A stretch of 64,000 bases of DNA from positions 1 to 64,000 of the forward strand of contig JAZUIV010000027.1 in NCBI GenBank assembly GCA_045642485.1, given 5' to 3'. A program made the position numbers and the translations under genes. The notes beneath the pieces were generated by a model. That model was not told the DNA's origin. It made no database searches and worked only from the letters and a program-made list of their open reading frames with translations. The stretch is from Cacconaster sp045642485 (GTDB lineage: Bacteria > Bacteroidota > Bacteroidia > Bacteroidales > UBA932). This document shows positions 43,199-51,417 of the stretch, piece after piece; positions within the stretch are counted from its first letter, which is position 1, and every line of letters starts with the position of its first letter.

Positions 43199-46100
43199 TC
43201 ATTTTCCGTCTATCTCGTCCAGAAGAGCACTGACCGCGGCTCGAAGCTGGGAGTCCTCCCCTTTGACCACAGTTTCGGGAGAGTTGAGCACATAGATGTC
43301 AGGTTCGAGTTGGGATCCCTCCAGATATGTGCCTTCCGCAGTCCTGTAACCGATTACCGGTATTCCGAAAACAAGGTCCGGATCCTGCATCGTCACCCAA
43401 TTGACGCTGCTCATCGTACCGGGCACCGGAGCTCCAACGAGTTTGCCGATATGGCGGTTGCTATAGACCCACGGCGTGCCGTGCGCATTGCTGTAGTTGG
43501 CCTCGCACTGCACCATAATGCTGGGCTTGTTCCAGCGGCGGCTCGGCATATCGCAGCTCTCGCGCCCGCGGATTACCTGAGTGAGATATTTCTCACCGCT
43601 GAAGAGAACTTCTATATCCTCGTGCATACGCCCGCCCCCGTTGAATCGGGTATCAATCACGATGCCGTCACATCTGTTGTATTTTCCAAGGACGTCGGAA
43701 TAGACAGTCCTGAAACTGTTGTCGTTCATCGAAGCGATATGCACGTAGCCGAGGCGTCCTCCGGACCACTTCTCGACATCGGCCGCACGCTGCTTCACCC
43801 ACCTGTCATACAGGAGGGATCTCATTTTCGCCGTGGTGACCGGACGGACCACAACGTCCTTTTTACCCTTGACGCTGACAAGAGTCTTTTTGCCGGCCTT
43901 GCCGGAAAGCAGTATGCTGACATCCTGCTCCGGGGCGATCTCAATGCCATCTACGGCGGTGACCACATCTCCCGGGGCTATGTCGATCCCATCGAGGTCA
44001 AACGGACCTCCCTTGACTATCTCGGAGACTTTCAATCCCTTGCCTGTGTATTTCCAATCGAACAGAAGGCCGAGAGAAGCCGTGGGCTCCTTTGAACCGG
44101 CGGGATAGTAACGGCCTCCGGAGTGGGAGATGTTGAGTTCTCCAAGCCACTCGCTGAGAAGTTCCGCAAAATCATAGCCGTTGGAGATATGGGGAAGGAA
44201 CTTCCGGTATGCGGCGCTCATTGCGTCCCAATCCACGCCGAACATATCCTCCCTGAAGGCCCGTTCCTTTGCCTCCCTATAGACATAGTCGAACATATAT
44301 TCCCTTTCGGCGTCGTGGTCCAACTTGAATTCGGCCTTGAAACTGACCGGTTTCAACTTGTCTCCGTCAAGCTTCTTAAGGCTTCCACCCAGCAGGAAGA
44401 TGGTTTTCCCGTCCTTGGTCGCGGCGAGTCTCCCGCCGCCGGCAGACTTGACGATAAGTTTGGTCTCCCTGTCCCTGAGTTTCTTCTTCCAGAGATCCAT
44501 TCCCCCTTCGAATGAGGACAGATAGTAGAGAGTCTCCCCATCCGCGCTCAGAATGGCATCTCCAAGGTTGGAACTGTTCGGAGTGAGCCTGACTATTCTG
44601 TCACGGATTCCCTCCAGTTCCACTTTGATTTTCTTCGCGCCCTTCACCGTATCATCCTTCGCTTTCTTCTCCTTATCCTTCTTCTTTTCCTGCTCCTTGC
44701 TCAGTTCGTAATCTTCTTTGGAAAGATTGTACCTGTCCAATGCCGCTCTGTTCACAAAGCACAGGAAAACATCATCCTCGGAGCCCCAGGAAGCGTGTGC
44801 GCGCTTTCCGTAGATTTCGCTCTCGAAAAGAATCGCGTCACCTCCCATCACCCAGCGCGGGGAGTGGGACATATAGCCGCTGGCAGTGAGGTTGGTAATT
44901 TCTCCTCCATAGGCGCTGACAAGCCCCATATCATTGTACGGCTCGTGGCCGTTGGCGGTATATTCGATGACGAACCATTTGCCGTCCGGGCTCCAGTCAT
45001 AGTCGAAGCCTCCGGATTTGCTGTACCAGGTGCTGCCGTCCGTAACCATCCGCACAAGGCCGCTCGCAATGTTCAGAACCATAAGGCGGCTCCTTCCCTC
45101 GATAAAGGCAAGTTCCTTGCCGTCAGGGGAATACTGGGGATAGCCCCTGTCCGTGCTGAGGTCGGGAAGCAGTTTCTCCTCAGTGATAAGGGTGGCGTTG
45201 GGGAAGTCGGGATCTTCATCTCGCGCTATTTTCGCGACGTAGAGTTGGGAGATTCCGTCCCGTTCGCTGGAATAGACCAGGGAACGTCCGTCCTTGCCGA
45301 AATCGACGTTCCGCTCCGCGGCGGCCGTATGGGTAATCTGCTTTGTAGTGTTGTATTCCACTGAGGTGACGAACACCTCTCCGCGGACTATGAATGCAAT
45401 CTGCTTCCCGTCAGGGCTTACCGCGGCACCGGTGGCTCCCGAACTCCTGCTCAAGATTTCAACGTTCTTCTCCTGATCAAGAATCAGGTCGATTGCAACT
45501 TTCCGAGGGGTCGAGCCGGCTTTCAGGGTATATATTTCCCCGTCCCAGGTAAAGCACAACCTGTCCCCACCTCTTGAGAGAAAGCGCACGGGGTGGGTGT
45601 CGAAGTCGGTTATCCGCTTCATCTGTCCCCCTTTGCCTGACGAAGATATGCACCAGACATTCATCGTGCCGCCGTCAACTTCACTCAGGATATAGGCGCT
45701 CTTTCCGTCGGCGCTCAACACCGGGTTGCGATCCTCGCCGGGACGGTTTGTCAGATTGGTGTGTTTTCCGGTGGAGGTGTCATATCTCCAGATATCCCTT
45801 GTGACGGAGGAGGTGTGGTGCTTGCGCCATTCGTCCTCTCCGCCCTTGCGGTCCTGATAGAGGAAAAATCTGCCGTCCGGACTGTATGAGACATATTCTG
45901 CAGGAGTGCCCAGCACTTGTGAAGTCTTCCCTCCCCTGACAGGCACGGAGTAGAGTTCCGTCATAGCGGCGTAGGGGAAAAGCGCACTCTGTGCAGGATC
46001 CTGTATCGTAGCGCTGAAAAGGACGTTTTTCCCGTCGGGAGTGAATGCTGAGGGTATCTCCGAGGCGGAATTGAAGGTCAGCCTTTCGGCGCCGCCTCCG

Positions 46101-46384
46101 CCTGCGGACATTATATAGACGTCAAATCCGCCATTGCGGTCGCTTGCAAAGGCTATCAAGGATCCGTCCGGACTCCACACAGGATTGGCTTCATAACTGT
46201 CGAGAGTTGTCAGGCGGACCGCCCTGCCGCCATCGGAAGGCACAGTCCAGATATCGCCCTTGTAGCAGAAGGCAATCTGTGTTCCGTCCGGTGAGATGGC
46301 CACGTCACGCAGCCAAAGCGGTGAAATCGCTCCTGCCGTCAGAGAACACAGAGCGAGAGCGAAAATGATTGATGCTTTTTTCAT
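43199..46384 (-). CDS. Tricorn-like S41 protease with beta-propeller and PDZ domains
   Basis: 1061 aa with a Sec signal peptide (about 1-19). Two TolB/tricorn-type beta-propellers (about 25-300 and 310-690, with repeats such as SPDGTQIAFC and SPDGKQIAF) are joined by a Lys-rich acidic linker near 590. The protease part has SH of NISHSGG (S753-H754), a PDZ domain (about 785-850) and the nucleophile S965 in ANYSNAHG, with Glu about 1022. This is the Ser-His-Ser-Glu tetrad of tricorn. It likely degrades peptides in the periplasm. It follows glpF by 28 nt. Confidence 0.9.
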   Translation of the reverse strand: MKKASIIFALALCSLTAGAISPLWLRDVAISPDGTQIAFCYKGDIWTVPSDGGRAVRLTTLDSYEANPVWSPDGSLIAFASDRNGGFDVYIMSAGGGGAERLTFNSASEIPSAFTPDGKNVLFSATIQDPAQSALFPYAAMTELYSVPVRGGKTSQVLGTPAEYVSYSPDGRFFLYQDRKGGEDEWRKHHTSSVTRDIWRYDTSTGKHTNLTNRPGEDRNPVLSADGKSAYILSEVDGGTMNVWCISSSGKGGQMKRITDFDTHPVRFLSRGGDRLCFTWDGEIYTLKAGSTPRKVAIDLILDQEKNVEILSRSSGATGAAVSPDGKQIAFIVRGEVFVTSVEYNTTKQITHTAAAERNVDFGKDGRSLVYSSERDGISQLYVAKIARDEDPDFPNATLITEEKLLPDLSTDRGYPQYSPDGKELAFIEGRSRLMVLNIASGLVRMVTDGSTWYSKSGGFDYDWSPDGKWFVIEYTANGHEPYNDMGLVSAYGGEITNLTASGYMSHSPRWVMGGDAILFESEIYGKRAHASWGSEDDVFLCFVNRAALDRYNLSKEDYELSKEQEKKKDKEKKAKDDTVKGAKKIKVELEGIRDRIVRLTPNSSNLGDAILSADGETLYYLSSFEGGMDLWKKKLRDRETKLIVKSAGGGRLAATKDGKTIFLLGGSLKKLDGDKLKPVSFKAEFKLDHDAEREYMFDYVYREAKERAFREDMFGVDWDAMSAAYRKFLPHISNGYDFAELLSEWLGELNISHSGGRYYPAGSKEPTASLGLLFDWKYTGKGLKVSEIVKGGPFDLDGIDIAPGDVVTAVDGIEIAPEQDVSILLSGKAGKKTLVSVKGKKDVVVRPVTTAKMRSLLYDRWVKQRAADVEKWSGGRLGYVHIASMNDNSFRTVYSDVLGKYNRCDGIVIDTRFNGGGRMHEDIEVLFSGEKYLTQVIRGRESCDMPSRRWNKPSIMVQCEANYSNAHGTPWVYSNRHIGKLVGAPVPGTMSSVNWVTMQDPDLVFGIPVIGYRTAEGTYLEGSQLEPDIYVLNSPETVVKGEDSQLRAAVSALLDEIDGK

Positions 46385-46412
46385 CTATCCGTAAAATAAA
46401 TATCGTTTACAA

Positions 46413-47141
46413 TCAATATACAAGCAGAAAAGTCACTGCGGCGAATGCGGCGCCCAGAAGAGGACCGGCAACGGGTATCCAGCTGTAGTGCCAACCGCTG
46501 GCGGCCTTGTCCCTCATAGGGACCAGAGCGTGGACGCAGCGCGGAGGAAGGTCTCTGGCGGGGTTGATGGCATAGCCCGTCGCACTTCCCAGCGACATAC
46601 CGATAGACATTATCAGCATAGTCACCGGGAAAGCCCCGGAGGCCCCGAGCCCGGATACAGCGGTATTCTCCGGCAGAGAGAATGCAAGAATGCAGAAGAC
46701 CAGGAGCCAGGTGGCCAGGAATTCGCAGAAAAGATTCCGGCCCTTGTTGGGGATTGCCGGCATAGTGCAGAATGTCCCGAGCTTGACGTCCCCATCCGGA
46801 GTGGCATTATAGTGGTCCTTGTAGAAAGCATATACGAGCAGAGCCCCGCAGAATCCTCCGGCCATCTGAGCCAGAATGTACGGAAGGACCTCGCACCAGG
46901 CGAATTTGCCTGCGATTGCAAGACCGAGGGTCACGGCCGGATTGAGATGCGCCCCGGACCAGGGACCGGCGATGAACACACCGCACATCACGGCGAACCC
47001 CCATCCGAGAGTTATCACGACCCATCCCCCACCGTGTCCTTTCGTACCGTTCAGAGACGTGGAGGCGCAGACGCCGTCTCCAAGAAGAATCAGTACGAGC
47101 GTCCCCAGAAATTCAAAGAAACATTTGTCTAAAAGTGGCAT
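46413..47141 (-). CDS. glpF: Aquaglyceroporin (glycerol uptake facilitator)
   Basis: 242 aa MIP channel with six membrane segments. The two pore motifs are NPA in HLNPAVTLG and NPARD in AINPARDLPPR; the Asp after the second NPA marks the glycerol-conducting GlpF group. It lies 13 nt after the glycerol kinase gene, which supports glycerol as the substrate. Confidence 0.93.
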   Translation of the reverse strand: MPLLDKCFFEFLGTLVLILLGDGVCASTSLNGTKGHGGGWVVITLGWGFAVMCGVFIAGPWSGAHLNPAVTLGLAIAGKFAWCEVLPYILAQMAGGFCGALLVYAFYKDHYNATPDGDVKLGTFCTMPAIPNKGRNLFCEFLATWLLVFCILAFSLPENTAVSGLGASGAFPVTMLIMSIGMSLGSATGYAINPARDLPPRCVHALVPMRDKAASGWHYSWIPVAGPLLGAAFAAVTFLLVY

Positions 47142-47154
47142 AAGTATATCTGAA

Positions 47155-48636
47155 TTAAGAGTTTGTCAATGTTCTTCCCACCGCGTCGGCCCAAGCCTTC
47201 CGCGCTGATGCAACTTCATCCGCGGAGGCCTCAGGAGTGAACAGGCGCTCCGTCTGCCACTGCTGCCGCACGTCGTCGATTCCGTTCCAGAAGCCGACTG
47301 AGATTCCTGCCAGATATGCGGCCCCGAGAGCCGTGGTCTCCGTCACTTTCGGGCGGATGACATCCACTCCGAGGATATCCGCCTGGAACTGCATCAGAAG
47401 GTTGTTGTTGGAGGCACCTCCATCCACCTTGAGTTCTTTCAGGGGCATACCGGCATCCTTTCCCATCGCCTGAACAATATCCATCGTCTGGAAAGCGATT
47501 CCTTCAAGCGCGGCCCTTGCTATATGGGCGGCCGTGGTACCTCTTGTCAGGCCGACAATCGTCCCCCTGGCATACTGATCCCAATAAGGAGCCCCCAGAC
47601 CGGTAAGGGCGGGGACGAAACACACTCCCCCTGAATTGTCAACGCTGCGGGCCAGCGCCTCTATCTCAGAGGAGGAGCGAATGATGCCAAGGCCGTCACG
47701 GAGCCACTGGACCACGCTTCCGGCCACAAATATGCTCCCTTCCAGCGCATAGTTGACTTCGTCGCCTATCTTCCAGGCCACAGTGGTCAGAAGGTTGTTC
47801 TTGGAAGCGATGGGAGACTTCCCGGTATTCATCAGAAGGAAACAGCCTGTGCCGTAGGTATTCTTGACCGAGCCGGGCGCCGTGCACATCTGACCGAAAA
47901 GGGCGGACTGCTGGTCACCAGCAATTCCGGCAATGGGTATTTCCCCGCCGAGAATGGGGGTTGTCCCGTATATTTCGCTGGAAGAGCGGACCTCCGGGAG
48001 CATCGAAGCAGGGATTCCGAAAAGGTCCAGAAGCGCCTGATCCCACTGCAGAGTATGGATATTGAACAGCATCGTTCTCGAAGCGTTGGTCACGTCCGTA
48101 ACGTGTACCCTCCCTCCTGTCATATTCCATATCAGCCAACTGTCCACAGTGCCGAAACGGAGTTCCCCCCTCTCCGCTTTTTCCCTGGCGGAAGGGACAT
48201 TCTCCAGAATCCACCGGATTTTGGAAGCGCTGAAATAGGCATCGATGATAAGACCTGTCCTTTCCCGTATCATCTCCGTCAGTCCGGACTCCTTCAGGGA
48301 ATCACAGTATGCGGAAGTGCGGCGGTCCTGCCAGACGATGGCGTTGCATACAGGCTTTCCTGTCGCGGCATCCCATACGACTGTCGTCTCACGCTGGTTG
48401 GTGATGCCTATTGCGGCCACTTCCGAAGCGTTGGCTCCGATGCCGGTGAGGACTTCGGCCATCACGGAAGATTCCGATGACCAGATATCCATCGGATTGT
48501 GCTCAACCCATCCGGGCTTCGGAAAATGCTGGGGGAATTCTTTCTGGCAGACTGACAGAGGATTGCCGTTACGGTCGAAAATCACGGCTCGGGAACTGCT
48601 GGTCCCCTGGTCTATGGCGAGAATGTATTTTTTCAT
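47155..48636 (-). CDS. glpK: Glycerol kinase
   Basis: 493 aa from ATG 48636. An upstream in-frame ATG at 48657 overlaps the -7 element and is rejected. It is a FGGY-family kinase: the phosphate loop AIDQGTSSSRAVIFD, WQDRRT, and the C-terminal DGGASNNNLLMQFQADIL signature. It makes glycerol 3-phosphate, with glpF next in the operon. No glycerol 3-phosphate dehydrogenase gene is present here. Confidence 0.96.
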   Translation of the reverse strand: MKKYILAIDQGTSSSRAVIFDRNGNPLSVCQKEFPQHFPKPGWVEHNPMDIWSSESSVMAEVLTGIGANASEVAAIGITNQRETTVVWDAATGKPVCNAIVWQDRRTSAYCDSLKESGLTEMIRERTGLIIDAYFSASKIRWILENVPSAREKAERGELRFGTVDSWLIWNMTGGRVHVTDVTNASRTMLFNIHTLQWDQALLDLFGIPASMLPEVRSSSEIYGTTPILGGEIPIAGIAGDQQSALFGQMCTAPGSVKNTYGTGCFLLMNTGKSPIASKNNLLTTVAWKIGDEVNYALEGSIFVAGSVVQWLRDGLGIIRSSSEIEALARSVDNSGGVCFVPALTGLGAPYWDQYARGTIVGLTRGTTAAHIARAALEGIAFQTMDIVQAMGKDAGMPLKELKVDGGASNNNLLMQFQADILGVDVIRPKVTETTALGAAYLAGISVGFWNGIDDVRQQWQTERLFTPEASADEVASARKAWADAVGRTLTNS

Positions 48637-48654
48637 AGAACGACTCCTTTTTCG

Positions 48655-48662
48655 CAAAGATA
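48655..48662 (-). promoter_or_regulatory. -7 promoter element of glpK-glpF
   Basis: The minus strand reads TATCTTTG, a full TAnnTTTG match, 18 nt before ATG 48636. It settles the glpK start. Confidence 0.55.
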
Positions 48663-48716
48663 ATGAGAAGTTACGTCATATTCGGAGAGGAAAATGTTTT
48701 TTTCAAAAAAAAACTT

Positions 48717-48724
48717 TAAATTTG
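48717..48724 (+). promoter_or_regulatory. Candidate -7 element of the dehydratase-antiterminator operon
   Basis: TAAATTTG matches TAnnTTTG but lies about 170 nt before ATG 48893, implying a leader of roughly 160 nt. No other perfect match is closer. A T-rich tract occupies the -33 region. Confidence 0.4.
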
Positions 48725-48892
48725 GGGGTATTGTTTTTTTTAAAAAAAACCGTAAATGACAATATCCGGCAAACATACTTCAAAAGCACGCGCAACCGTC
48801 CGGCCCGCGGCTCCGGGACAGCACCGCCCCGAATCGCTACCGCGTCTGTGGGGGGGGGGCAAAATTCTGTATTTCAATAGGTTACAATAAAT
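48725..48892 (+). promoter_or_regulatory. Long structured leader with T8A8 palindrome, GC hairpin and G10 tract
   Basis: From the 5' end: a perfect palindrome of eight T's and eight A's flanked by G/C (48733-48750); a GC-rich inverted repeat (GTCC at 48798-48801 with GGAC at 48816-48819); and a run of ten G's (48850-48859) that can pair with CCCC at 48827-48830. No coding frame was recognised. Position ahead of a UpxY-like gene suggests control by antitermination, and the G tract could change length by slippage. Confidence 0.4.
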
Positions 48893-50821
48893 ATGCATAC
48901 TATGCCGAAGTATAGAACGATAACTCCCTTGCACGAATTGTTCAAATGGTATTTCTCGCGCAAGTCGCTCCCCTATTGGTGCATTCTTGTTCTTGACTGC
49001 GCCGCGGTATTCATCTCAGGATATGCCGCCTATTACATCTTTAACGGGGCCCACTCCCTGGTCCATAACTTCTGGCAGATAACATTCGGACTCCTGATAA
49101 GCAATGCTGTATTCATCGCATCATTCAAGGCCCTCCATACCTTCCGCGGTGTCATCCGCTACAGTTCGTTCATCGATCTCCAACGCATAGCATTGTCCAC
49201 CGCCATCTCCTGCACCATCGTATGTTTGTTCCACCAGCTGCAGGTAAGGCTGGGCATCACTCCGCACATTCTTTTTCCCCGACTGCGGAGCGCAATCCTC
49301 GTCTTCATCCTTTCCACAAGTATGATATGGGCTCTCCGGGTTTTCGTGAAAGTGATTTATGACACAATCCGTTCCAGCAACAACTCGCAGAATATTTTCA
49401 TATACGGATGCCTGCAGGGAGGAATAGCCCTGGCCAAGAGTGTACGTGCCGAAAATCCCGCCCGCTACAGTCTTGAAGGGTTCATCTCCGGAGACCCTAC
49501 ACTCGAAGGGTCCTGGCTCCTGGGAGTGAAGGTTTATTATGACGATGACAGAGTGCTGGGGGTTATGAAGGAGAAAAAGGTCACCACCCTCCTGGTCTCC
49601 CCTCTTCAGGCGGAGCGCTTCACCAACCACACGTCATTCGTCGACAGCCTCATAGAGGCGGGCATCAAGATACAGATGATGCCTATGGCCGAGGAATGGG
49701 ACGGGAAAAGCGAACTTCCGTACAACCACCTTCACGACGTGGAAATCGAGGACCTTCTGCCCCGTCAGAAAATTGACGTGGATATGACCGCCATCGGAGC
49801 GATGCTGCACGGCAGACGCATCCTGATTACCGGTGCCGCCGGCTCCATAGGCAGCGAGATGGTGCGGCAGGTGGCGAAGTTCCAACCTTCGGAACTGGTC
49901 CTTGTCGATCAGGCCGAAACTCCGATGCACGATATGCGGATGTTCCTGGAAAGCAATTACAAAGAGTTGGATTGCCTGACCGTCGTAAGTTCCATCACCG
50001 ACACCGATCATATGGAAAAGATATTCTCCGAGCATCGTCCGGAGTATGTCTTCCACGCCGCCGCATACAAGCACGTCCCGATGATGGAGGACAACCCGGG
50101 GCAGGCCGTACGGAACAATGTCTATGGCACACGCATAATCGCCGACCTTGCAGTGAAATACGGCACAAAGAAATTCGTGATGATTTCCACTGACAAGGCT
50201 GTCAATCCCACCAACGTGATGGGATGTTCCAAGAGAATATGCGAAATCTACTGTCAGGCACTCAACAACCACCAGAATACCACTCAGTTCGTCACCACCC
50301 GTTTCGGCAATGTCCTGGGAAGCAACGGGTCCGTCATCCCAATCTTCCGTGAACAGATTAAAAACGGCGGTCCTGTCAAAGTCACCCACCCTGACATCGT
50401 ACGCTACTTTATGCTTATCTCGGAAGCCTGCCGTCTCGTGCTTGAGGCTGGGACAATGGGCAAAGGCGGAGAGATTTTCGTTTTCGATATGGGAGATCCC
50501 GTCAAGATTGTCGATCTTGCCCGCCGTATGATATCCCTCTCGAAAGCCAAGGATGTCAAGATAGAATTCACAGGCCTGCGAGAAGGAGAGAAACTCTATG
50601 AAGAGTTGCTCGCCAAAAAGGAGAACATCATCCCCACCGTTCATCCCAAGATTATGATTGCCAAGGTCCGCGAATATCCTTATGAACTCGCCTTGCGCAA
50701 TGAGGTGGAACTCCTCAAACTTTCCAATGGCTTTGACAATATGGCCATCGTCAGAAAGATGAAGGAGATTGTACCCGAATTCAAGAGTCAGAACAGCATA
50801 TATCAGCAACTGGATGCCTGA
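48893..50821 (+). CDS. Membrane nucleotide-sugar 4,6-dehydratase/epimerase (CapD/WbpM type)
   Basis: 642 aa. Four N-terminal membrane segments (about 25-160) and a CoA-binding-like domain precede the SDR domain from about residue 305, with GAAGSIGSEM for NAD. The catalytic region reads STDKAVNPTNVMGCSKR: Met replaces the usual Tyr of SDRs, as in WbpM/FlaA1-like large dehydratases. It converts UDP-GlcNAc-type donors for surface polysaccharide. ATG 48893 and 48902 are both possible starts. The UpxY-like gene begins 2 nt after its stop. Confidence 0.87.
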   Translation: MHTMPKYRTITPLHELFKWYFSRKSLPYWCILVLDCAAVFISGYAAYYIFNGAHSLVHNFWQITFGLLISNAVFIASFKALHTFRGVIRYSSFIDLQRIALSTAISCTIVCLFHQLQVRLGITPHILFPRLRSAILVFILSTSMIWALRVFVKVIYDTIRSSNNSQNIFIYGCLQGGIALAKSVRAENPARYSLEGFISGDPTLEGSWLLGVKVYYDDDRVLGVMKEKKVTTLLVSPLQAERFTNHTSFVDSLIEAGIKIQMMPMAEEWDGKSELPYNHLHDVEIEDLLPRQKIDVDMTAIGAMLHGRRILITGAAGSIGSEMVRQVAKFQPSELVLVDQAETPMHDMRMFLESNYKELDCLTVVSSITDTDHMEKIFSEHRPEYVFHAAAYKHVPMMEDNPGQAVRNNVYGTRIIADLAVKYGTKKFVMISTDKAVNPTNVMGCSKRICEIYCQALNNHQNTTQFVTTRFGNVLGSNGSVIPIFREQIKNGGPVKVTHPDIVRYFMLISEACRLVLEAGTMGKGGEIFVFDMGDPVKIVDLARRMISLSKAKDVKIEFTGLREGEKLYEELLAKKENIIPTVHPKIMIAKVREYPYELALRNEVELLKLSNGFDNMAIVRKMKEIVPEFKSQNSIYQQLDA

Positions 50822-50823
50822 TT

Positions 50824-51342
50824 ATGGCAGGGCCTTATTGGTTTGTGGCTTATGTCCATTCCTGTCAGGAAAGGAAAGTGGCGGAAAAACTCTCTGCCGC
50901 CGGTTATGTCGCGTATGTACCTGTCCAGAAAGTGAAGCACCGATGGAGCGACAGGATTAAAATCATTGACAAGTTGCTGATTCCGGGGTTGGTGTTCATC
51001 CGTTGCACGGAGAAGGCCAGACAATCCGCTTTCAACATAACCTATGGCATATGCGGCTTCCTGCAGGACAAGTCCTGCAAGGAAAAGAAAGCCCTCACCA
51101 TCCCCGACAGACAGATGCAGGACTTTATGAAAGTCGTAACGGCCCTGAACGGAAAAGATGACATCAAAATTGTCAAATACGATATCGAGCCGGGGGACAA
51201 CATCCGCGTGATTCGAGGACCTTTGTCCGGACTCGTCTGCGAATGCGTCACAGTCAGGAACAGCCACAAGATAGTCATCAGACTGGGACTGGTAGGGTCT
51301 GCTGTCGTAAGCATCGATGCAAGTGACGTGGTAAAAGAATAG
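50824..51342 (+). CDS. UpxY-like NusG-family transcription antiterminator
   Basis: 172 aa. The N-terminal NGN domain starts with WFVAYVHSCQERKVAEKLSA (about 6-25), and a KOW-type segment (EPGDNIRVIRGPLSGLVCE, about 122-140) follows. This matches the UpxY/LoaP group of specialised NusG paralogues, which Bacteroides uses to let polymerase read through capsule operons. Normally it is the first gene of such an operon; here it follows a single dehydratase gene and no glycosyltransferases come after it, so it may act elsewhere. Confidence 0.85.
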   Translation: MAGPYWFVAYVHSCQERKVAEKLSAAGYVAYVPVQKVKHRWSDRIKIIDKLLIPGLVFIRCTEKARQSAFNITYGICGFLQDKSCKEKKALTIPDRQMQDFMKVVTALNGKDDIKIVKYDIEPGDNIRVIRGPLSGLVCECVTVRNSHKIVIRLGLVGSAVVSIDASDVVKE

Positions 51343-51417
51343 GTTTCCGCAATGATGAAGGAGAGCATTGAAAAAGCAAAACAGTTTCTTGAATTTGACC
51401 GTCGAAAACTCAACAGA

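Noticed and set aside
48733..48750. T8A8 palindrome as the glpK-side terminator
   Set aside because: A pure A/T stem is too weak for intrinsic termination, and no gene reads into it from a coding region on either strand.
49634..50809. 391-codon antisense frame opposite the nucleotide-sugar dehydratase
   Set aside because: The sense strand encodes a clear SDR enzyme with NAD and catalytic motifs; the antisense length reflects codon bias.
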